Positions 58,802 through 64,000 of a stretch of 64,000 nt of DNA are shown here, piece by piece. Under the pieces are notes generated by a model. That model saw nothing but the letters and a program-made list of their open reading frames with translations. It was not told the origin of the DNA and searched no databases. Where the stretch lies: contig VGFA01000004.1 of NCBI GenBank assembly GCA_016869025.1, positions 62,001-126,000 of the forward strand. Reading direction: 5' to 3'. Numbering within the stretch: the first letter of the stretch is position 1; every line of letters begins with the position of its first letter. The position numbers and the translations under genes were made by a program. Origin of the DNA: Armatimonadota bacterium. Its GTDB lineage: Bacteria; Sysuimicrobiota; Sysuimicrobiia; Sysuimicrobiales; Humicultoraceae.

Positions 58802-60064
58802 ATGTCGAACGATCACGATTGCTCAATGACAACCGCGACGATCTCTGAAGGCCGCGCAGCCGATCTGGATGAGGTGCTGGCGCTGCTTGCATCCGCCGGT
58901 CTGCATGGCGGCGGGATGCCCGAGCACCTCGACGGCTTCCTAGTCGCTCGCGAGGATGGCCGGCTGGTGGCGACGGTTGGACTGGAGAACCACGGCACCG
59001 TCGGGATCCTGCGCTCAGTCGCGGTCGTGCCCGGCTGCCGGGGCCGCGGGATCGCCGCGGCGCTGGTACGCGCGGCGATCAGCCGGTCCCTCGCGAGGGG
59101 CCACCAGGCCCTCTACCTGCTCACGAATACCGCCGAGTCCTACTTCGAGCGGTTCGGCTTCCAACGGATCGAGCGTGCGCAGGTCCACCCCGCGGCGCTT
59201 GTATCGAAGCAGTTTGTTAAGAAGGCGTGCGAGCAATCTACTGTAATGATGCTGGAGCACAAACGATCAGGGAGGGCTGAGATGAACGAGCACGCAATCC
59301 GCAACGCGGTGCGAGAACGCTACGCCCGCGCAGCAACGGCCGGAGCGACCTGTTGCGACGGGTCCGGACAGAGTGGAGCCGCGGCCTCCTGCTGTGACGG
59401 AGCCGGGCAGCGTACCGGATCGGCCTCCTGCTGCGCTCCTCCGGCGATCATCTTCGCGGACGGCCGCGCCGTGCCCGAGGAGATCGCGGGCACGTCGCTG
59501 GGCTGCGGCGCTCCAATCGAGGCGGCTGCGCCGCAGCCGGGTGAAACGGTCGTGGACCTGGGCAGCGGCGCCGGGCTGGACGCCTTCCTGGCGGCTGATC
59601 GGGTAGGACCGAGCGGCCGGGCGATCGGGGTGGATATGACCCCTGAGATGATCGCGAAGGCACGCGCCAACGCCGACCGCCTGGGCGCTGCGAACGTTGA
59701 GTTCCGCCTGGGGGAGATCGAACACCTGCCGCTGCCCGACGCCTGCGCCGACGTCCTGGTGAGCAACTGCGTCATCAACCTGCTGCCGGACAAGAGGCCG
59801 GCGTTCTCTGAGGCGTTCCGCGTGCTGCGGCCGGGCGGCCGGCTCGTGGTCTCCGACATCGTCAGCGCGGCGCCGCTGCCCGACGCGCTCAAGACGCCGG
59901 AGCTCTGGAGCGCGTGCCTGGCCGGGGCTCTGCCCGAGGCAGACTACCTGGGGCTTGTTGCCCGGGCCGGCTTCACCTCGATTGAGGTACTCTCGAAGCG
60001 CGGATGGGACGCCGCCGGACTGTTCAGCGTCACGGTGCGCGCGGTGAAGCCCGGCCGCGAGTGA
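58802..60064 (+). CDS. arsM: Fusion of GNAT (ArsN-like) and arsenite methyltransferase ArsM
   Basis: A 420-residue two-domain protein. Residues 1-155 form a GNAT domain (LRSVAVVPGCRGRGIAAALVRAAI, NTAESYFERFGFQRI) resembling the ArsN-type acetyltransferases found in ars operons. Residues 161-420 form a full ArsM. It starts with MNEHAIRNAVRERYARAA, has three CC pairs at 184-185, 197-198 and 210-211, the SAM motif VVDLGSGAGLDAFLAADRVGP, and the cysteines C235 (SLGCGAP), C323 (SNCVINLLPDK) and C372 (WSACLAGALPE) needed for As(III) binding. An ATG at 59282 with AGGGAGG upstream lies exactly where ArsM would begin, so a separate ArsM may also be made. The end overlaps the slt gene (GTGA). Confidence 0.9.
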   Translation: MSNDHDCSMTTATISEGRAADLDEVLALLASAGLHGGGMPEHLDGFLVAREDGRLVATVGLENHGTVGILRSVAVVPGCRGRGIAAALVRAAISRSLARGHQALYLLTNTAESYFERFGFQRIERAQVHPAALVSKQFVKKACEQSTVMMLEHKRSGRAEMNEHAIRNAVRERYARAATAGATCCDGSGQSGAAASCCDGAGQRTGSASCCAPPAIIFADGRAVPEEIAGTSLGCGAPIEAAAPQPGETVVDLGSGAGLDAFLAADRVGPSGRAIGVDMTPEMIAKARANADRLGAANVEFRLGEIEHLPLPDACADVLVSNCVINLLPDKRPAFSEAFRVLRPGGRLVVSDIVSAAPLPDALKTPELWSACLAGALPEADYLGLVARAGFTSIEVLSKRGWDAAGLFSVTVRAVKPGRE

Positions 60065-62097
60065 AGCCCGCCGCCCTGGCAGGACTGGTTGTCCTTGCAG
60101 CCGCGCTGCCCGCACCCGGCATCCAGACCAATCTCGACTCGCTGCGGGCCGCCTACCTCACCGGGCGTGAGCTGACCCGGGCCGGCAAACACGCGGCCGC
60201 GTCCGACGCGTTCCGAACCGCGGCCGCGCATCCCACGCTGCGAGCCCACGCGCAGTACGAGCAGGCGGCCGCGCTGCTTCGGACCGGCACCCCGGGCGCC
60301 GCTACTGAGGCGTCTTCGATCCTCCGATCCACCGCGCCCTCTGCCCCGACCCGGCTGCGCGGCCGGATTCTGACCTTGCTCGGCGAGGCCGATATGGCCC
60401 TCGGCCGTCCTGTGCAGGCGGTGGCCGCGCTCCAGGCCGCGTCCGGTCTGCGACCGGACGATCCTGAAGTCTGGCTGCGGCTGGGTGACGTGGCCGCCTC
60501 CGCGGGCCGCGCGGACCTGGCGCGCCCCGCGTATGCACGTGCTACCTGGGCGTTCCCCGGGCACGGCGTCGAGGGACGTGCCCGAGCAGCGCTGTCGGCA
60601 CTGCTCGGCAGGCCGGTCCGGGCCGGCGACATTGACGCGCAATCGAGACTGCTGCGCGGCAGGCGCCTCGCGCAGGGCGGCGAGTGGAATCAGGCTGCGG
60701 TCGAGTTCCGCGCCGTGGTGGCCGCGGCGGCAGCGGGAACAACCCCTGGCGCAACTCACCGCGCCTCGCGGAGCGTGGCCGGCGAATCCTGGTACCGCCT
60801 GGGCGAGATCTACATGCACTTCGACCTGCGCGCGGCGCACGACGCTTTCCGGCGGGCGGCCGGTGCCGGCTGGAACACACCGGGCGCCTGGTACTGGGCG
60901 GCCCTGACCGCGCGGCGGGCCGGCCTGACCGCGCAGGCGCGGGAGGCCTCCTCCGCGCTGTTGCGGTCGGCGCCGGCAGGGTCCTGGACCGCCCGCTTCT
61001 GGCTAGATGCGGGCAGGCGCGCCGAGTCCGACGGCCGAAGGCCCGAGGCCACCGCGCACTACCGCCGAGCGATCGCGGCGGCGGCGGGCTCAGGAGAAGC
61101 GGCCGAGGCGCGATGGCGACTAGGATGGGGGGCACTGGGTGCCGGGCGGCACGCCGATGCTGAGGCGGCCTTCCGCGAGGCCGCGCGGACCGCGCCATAT
61201 CGAAGCGACGCAGCGCGTGCCTGGTACTGGGCCGCCAAGACCCTTGAGGCCCGCGGCCACCGGCCTGGCGACGCGTCGGCGCTTCTCCGCACGGTCGCCG
61301 CCCAGTACCCGCTCACGTTCTACGGCCAGCGCGCCAGGACCCGGCTGGGGCTGCCTGCACCATCGCTACCGCCGGCACCTTCCGCTACGCCCGATGCGCC
61401 CGAGCGCACCGTCGCGGCTCCCACCCACGAGGAGCTGGCCCGCCTGGGCCTCGACGCCGACGCCGTGGAGGCAGCAGAGGATTACCTGGATGCGCGTCCA
61501 GGCCGGCGCGATCTGCGCGATCTGCGAGTGGCGCGCGTGGTGCGCTTCCTGGCCGAGACCTGCGGCCGCATGGGCGCTGTACGCAGGTCGGTCGCGTACG
61601 CGGAAGAGGCCCTCGCCGGGGGGGTCCGTGACAAAGCCGTATGGCGGCTGGCCTATCCCAAGGCCTATTGGGCCGATGTGTCAGCCGCTGCGAAAACCGC
61701 GGGCATTGATCCCCTGCTCCTGCTTGCGCTGGTGCGCGAGGAGAGCCGCTACGATGCGCTGGCCATCTCACCCGCGCGTGCCGTGGGCCTGGCCCAGATC
61801 CTGCCGACGACCGCGCAGGCGATGACCGGCGATCCTTCGATTACCGCGCACCGGCTCAAGGATCCCTCCACCAACCTGACGCTGGGCGCCCGGTACCTGC
61901 GCCTCCAACTTGACCGGTTCGACGGCGACCTACGGCTGGCGCTGGCGGCCTACAACGCGGGACCCGGCGCGGCGCGGCGGTGGAGAAACCTGGATCCCGA
62001 TCCAGACTACTTCATCGAGAAGATCGGCTACGCCGAGACCCGCGCCTACGTGCGCCGTGTGCTGGGATCGTACGGCGTCTACAGGATTGTGTGGTAG
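60061..62097 (+). CDS. slt: Soluble lytic transglycosylase with TPR-like repeats
   Basis: A 678-residue peptidoglycan-cleaving enzyme that leaves 1,6-anhydroMurNAc ends. A short hydrophobic N-terminus (ALAGLVVLAAALPAPG) acts as a signal peptide. Repeated alpha-helical TPR/superhelical units fill about 30-480. The C-terminal catalytic domain has the acid glutamate in LLLLALVREESRYDALAISPARAVGLAQILPTTAQAM, and GARYLRLQLDRFDGDLRLALAAYNAGPGAARRW. The GTG (60061) overlaps the stop of the ArsM fusion; there is no functional link to arsenic. Its product is the substrate for NagZ and AnmK. Confidence 0.9.
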   Translation: MKPAALAGLVVLAAALPAPGIQTNLDSLRAAYLTGRELTRAGKHAAASDAFRTAAAHPTLRAHAQYEQAAALLRTGTPGAATEASSILRSTAPSAPTRLRGRILTLLGEADMALGRPVQAVAALQAASGLRPDDPEVWLRLGDVAASAGRADLARPAYARATWAFPGHGVEGRARAALSALLGRPVRAGDIDAQSRLLRGRRLAQGGEWNQAAVEFRAVVAAAAAGTTPGATHRASRSVAGESWYRLGEIYMHFDLRAAHDAFRRAAGAGWNTPGAWYWAALTARRAGLTAQAREASSALLRSAPAGSWTARFWLDAGRRAESDGRRPEATAHYRRAIAAAAGSGEAAEARWRLGWGALGAGRHADAEAAFREAARTAPYRSDAARAWYWAAKTLEARGHRPGDASALLRTVAAQYPLTFYGQRARTRLGLPAPSLPPAPSATPDAPERTVAAPTHEELARLGLDADAVEAAEDYLDARPGRRDLRDLRVARVVRFLAETCGRMGAVRRSVAYAEEALAGGVRDKAVWRLAYPKAYWADVSAAAKTAGIDPLLLLALVREESRYDALAISPARAVGLAQILPTTAQAMTGDPSITAHRLKDPSTNLTLGARYLRLQLDRFDGDLRLALAAYNAGPGAARRWRNLDPDPDYFIEKIGYAETRAYVRRVLGSYGVYRIVW

Positions 62098-62118
62098 TAG
62101 GCGGCGAAACGATCCGTC

Positions 62119-63177
62119 ATGGAAGAGATGCACGCCTACGAGCGCCTTGCCGATGCCCTGGACCGGCTTCCAAACGGCTTCCCCAGAACAGCCACCGGAG
62201 TTGAGATCCGGATCCTAAAGAAGATCTTCTCGCCCAAAGAGGCCTCCCTGGCGAGTCATCTCACAGGCATGCTGGAGTCCCCTGACGAGATCGCCCCCCG
62301 CGCCGGCCTGCCCCTGGAGGAAGCCGGCAAGCAGTTGTTCCAGTTGGCGCGACGCGGCCTGGTTTGGTTCGACAAGAAGGATGGCGTAGCACGTTTTCGG
62401 CTGGCCCCTTTCATCGTCGGCATCTATGAAGCCCAGAAGGACCTGCTGGACCACGAACTCTCGCACCTGGTGGAGGAATACCTCGTCAACGGCGGTGCTG
62501 CCGGGATCATGCAGCCGCAGCCTGCCCTGCACCGCGTCGTGCCTGCCGGGGGCGCGCTCAAGTCCGAGTGGATTCTTCCTTATGACGACGTGCGCGCATT
62601 CCTTCTGTCTGCCAGGGCATTCAACGTCCGCGACTGCATCTGTCGCCTCCAGCAGGACCACTTTGGCCGGCGGTGTGACTTCCCGTTGAACATCTGCCTC
62701 AGTTTCTCGTCGAGTGAGCGTCCTGCCCGGCCAGGGGACATCTCGCAGGAGGAGGCGCTGTCCCTCCTGGAGCGCAGCGAGGAGATCGGCCTGGTCCACA
62801 CGGTCAGCAACACAATCGCGGGCGTGGGCTATGTCTGCAACTGCTGCGGCTGCTGCTGTGCCCTGCTGCGCGGGATCGCGGAGTGGGGGATCGAGAACTC
62901 GGTCGCCCACGCCAACTACTACGCGGTCATAGATCCTGAAGTGTGCGCAGGTTGTGGGATCTGCGTGACGCGCTGCCAGGTGCACGCCGTTGCCGATCAG
63001 GATGGGGTATCCGTCGTGAACCGGGAGCGTTGCATCGGCTGTGGGTTGTGCGTCACAGGATGCTCCACCGGGGCCTCCAGCCTGCAGCGCAAGCCGGAGG
63101 CGGAGATTGTTCACCCGCCTGCCGATTTCGCCGCCTGGGAGCAGGAGAGGTTACGCAACCGCGGGTTGATTGACTAG
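62119..63177 (+). CDS. Winged-helix/iron-sulfur protein with two ferredoxin motifs
   Basis: A 352-residue cytoplasmic protein. The N-terminal part (about 25-100) looks like a winged helix (IFSPKEASLASHLTG; PDEIAPRAGLPLEEAGKQLFQLARRGLV). A middle region carries VRDCICRLQQDHFGRRCDFPLNICL. A very cysteine-rich stretch YVCNCCGCCCALLRG follows. The C-terminus has two [4Fe-4S] motifs: CAGCGICVTRCQVHA and CIGCGLCVTGCST. It resembles the 4Fe-4S proteins of anaerobes that are annotated as heterodisulfide-reductase-like or as electron-transfer subunits; no partner gene is present. Its task is unknown, perhaps electron transfer or redox sensing. Confidence 0.87.
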   Translation: MEEMHAYERLADALDRLPNGFPRTATGVEIRILKKIFSPKEASLASHLTGMLESPDEIAPRAGLPLEEAGKQLFQLARRGLVWFDKKDGVARFRLAPFIVGIYEAQKDLLDHELSHLVEEYLVNGGAAGIMQPQPALHRVVPAGGALKSEWILPYDDVRAFLLSARAFNVRDCICRLQQDHFGRRCDFPLNICLSFSSSERPARPGDISQEEALSLLERSEEIGLVHTVSNTIAGVGYVCNCCGCCCALLRGIAEWGIENSVAHANYYAVIDPEVCAGCGICVTRCQVHAVADQDGVSVVNRERCIGCGLCVTGCSTGASSLQRKPEAEIVHPPADFAAWEQERLRNRGLID

Positions 63178-63209
63178 CCCGCCCTCGGACGAGGAGCGCC
63201 CGCAGGCAG

Positions 63210-64000
63210 TCAGGCCGGCGATTGAACCTCAAAGGAAAGCGTGCCCGCCCACGCCTCCCCTGGCTGCAGCCGCATCGGCCAGACAAACAGCAGCGAGGCG
63301 CCCTGGAAGGTGCGCTCGAAGCCGGCCTCGGAGGCCGAGACGACCTCAATCGGCACGACCCACAGGGATGCCGGCTCCTGGGCCTCGACGCGCGCGCCCA
63401 CTACCATGCTCCATCCCGGGTCGCGCAGCGCAAACGCCCTCACCCCGTCGTGGCGTCCCGCATCGCCCACGCGGCGCGCGGCGCAGGATGCGACCACTGC
63501 GGCGTCAGGCCCGGTGGTCCCCCAGTTGGTCTCGATTGCAAGCTCGGCGGTCAGTACTGCCCCGCTCTGGTTCGTAATGCAGTAACCTGCCTCCAGCCCG
63601 GCCGTGCCGGGCCGGACGAGCAGCGTCTTCTCGACCCGCACGGGCGCGTGCACACCACCGACCCACACGTGACCATCGCGGGCCAGGCGCACCGAGATCT
63701 CTCCTGGCGCGTGCCGGGTCTCTGCCACAAACGGCTGGTTCACGAAGTCGCCCAGCTCACGCACTCCGCCCCGGGCAAAGGCCGCGGGCCCGCCGCCGGG
63801 CTCAAGGAAGTGGTCCAGGAAGCTCGATCGCCGGTACCAGTCGGTCGTCAGGTGCCGGTCCAGCCCCCATTCCTTCACCCGTACGCGTGAGGTGTGGATC
63901 GTCTCCACTTCTCCGGTGGCCGCGAGCACGGCCTCGCCGCGAGCCAGCGCCCTCCGCAGCATTTCGTGATAACCCTCGGGCCGGCGGGTCATCACGTTGA
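63210..64000 (-). CDS. GH57-type enzyme, C-terminal DUF1926 part (cut by window edge)
   Basis: The visible 263 or so residues are the C-terminal part of a GH57 amylase or 4-alpha-glucanotransferase; the catalytic part lies outside the window. NVMTRRPEGYHEML and DWYRRSSFLDHFLEPG are typical of the DUF1926 beta-domain, followed by KTLLVRPGTAGLEAGYCITNQ, AIETNWGTTGPD and ASLWVVPIEVVSASEAGFERTFQG. A methionine at 63995 is not a true start: the frame is open to the window edge. It is convergent with the iron-sulfur gene. It would be the third GH57-type enzyme in this window. Confidence 0.83.
   Translation of the reverse strand, partial: NVMTRRPEGYHEMLRRALARGEAVLAATGEVETIHTSRVRVKEWGLDRHLTTDWYRRSSFLDHFLEPGGGPAAFARGGVRELGDFVNQPFVAETRHAPGEISVRLARDGHVWVGGVHAPVRVEKTLLVRPGTAGLEAGYCITNQSGAVLTAELAIETNWGTTGPDAAVVASCAARRVGDAGRHDGVRAFALRDPGWSMVVGARVEAQEPASLWVVPIEVVSASEAGFERTFQGASLLFVWPMRLQPGEAWAGTLSFEVQSPA

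Noticed and set aside
1-64000. CRISPR arrays, tRNA or rRNA genes, insertion sequences, phage genes
   Set aside because: None was recognised by eye on either strand; gene content and composition are even, with no sign of an island apart from the small toxin-antitoxin region.

Overview
The window is a 64 kb stretch of GC-rich, tightly packed bacterial chromosome. No gap between genes exceeds 300 bases, and many neighbouring genes overlap by 4 bases (ATGA or GTGA). No tRNA, rRNA, insertion sequence, integrase or CRISPR array was seen. The content is housekeeping and catabolic rather than mobile: rho, argS, accDABC, glpX, glycogen genes, cell-wall salvage, peptide ABC transporters and a TRAP-TAXI transporter. 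GTG starts are frequent, Shine-Dalgarno sequences are often strong, an S-layer-homology protein is present and GH57 enzymes handle glucans. Together these suggest an uncultivated, possibly thermophilic bacterium on the Terrabacteria side (Firmicutes, Armatimonadota, Chloroflexota or a related candidate phylum). This placement is an inference from gene content only.

Layout. 1-13631 (minus strand): an RpiR-type regulator, an acetyltransferase and a peptide-type ABC transporter are followed by an AmiE-like hydrolase, a GlcNAc/MurNAc-type kinase, MurQ and AnmK. This reads as a peptidoglycan-salvage operon. argS, an SLH/BsuPI protein, a transaldolase and rho follow. 13703-19492: a membrane-embedded spermidine-synthase-like protein, an exported protein-isoaspartate methyltransferase, a radical SAM enzyme, a ribbon-helix-helix/MazF-type toxin-antitoxin pair with a clear palindromic operator, and a solitary HicB-like protein. 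19547-24450 (minus): a second peptide ABC cluster whose DppC lacks its last membrane segment and whose M20 peptidase lacks several metal ligands. 24606-30534: a DUF898 protein, an M48 protease, an MFS transporter, and a DUF1573-DUF1573-thioredoxin/CcdA operon. 30742-36501: a methyltransferase, then the minus-strand operon htrA-glpX-nagZ-nagA. 36667-42866: a 7Fe-type ferredoxin, the complete accD-accA-accB-accC operon, a ROK kinase and a slipin. 42985-50790: TRAP-TAXI transporter, M29-type aminopeptidase with a CoA-transferase, a solitary sugar-ABC ATPase and a phosphoglucose/phosphomannose isomerase. 50836-58407: MscS channel, nucleotide-sugar epimerase, and a GH57/GlgC/GH57 glycogen module. 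58439-64000: arsR and a fused acetyltransferase-ArsM, a lytic transglycosylase, an iron-sulfur protein, and the C-terminal part of another GH57 enzyme.

How it fits together. The lytic transglycosylase (60061-62097) would generate 1,6-anhydro-muropeptides. NagZ would release GlcNAc and anhydroMurNAc, AnmK would convert anhydroMurNAc to MurNAc-6-phosphate, MurQ would give GlcNAc-6-phosphate, the BadF-type kinase would phosphorylate free GlcNAc or MurNAc, and NagA would deacetylate. A whole salvage route is therefore encoded here, with a candidate importer and regulator. A recurring architectural feature is a strong hairpin directly downstream of each of the three solute-binding-protein genes. 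It could set a high ratio of binding protein to the genes that follow.
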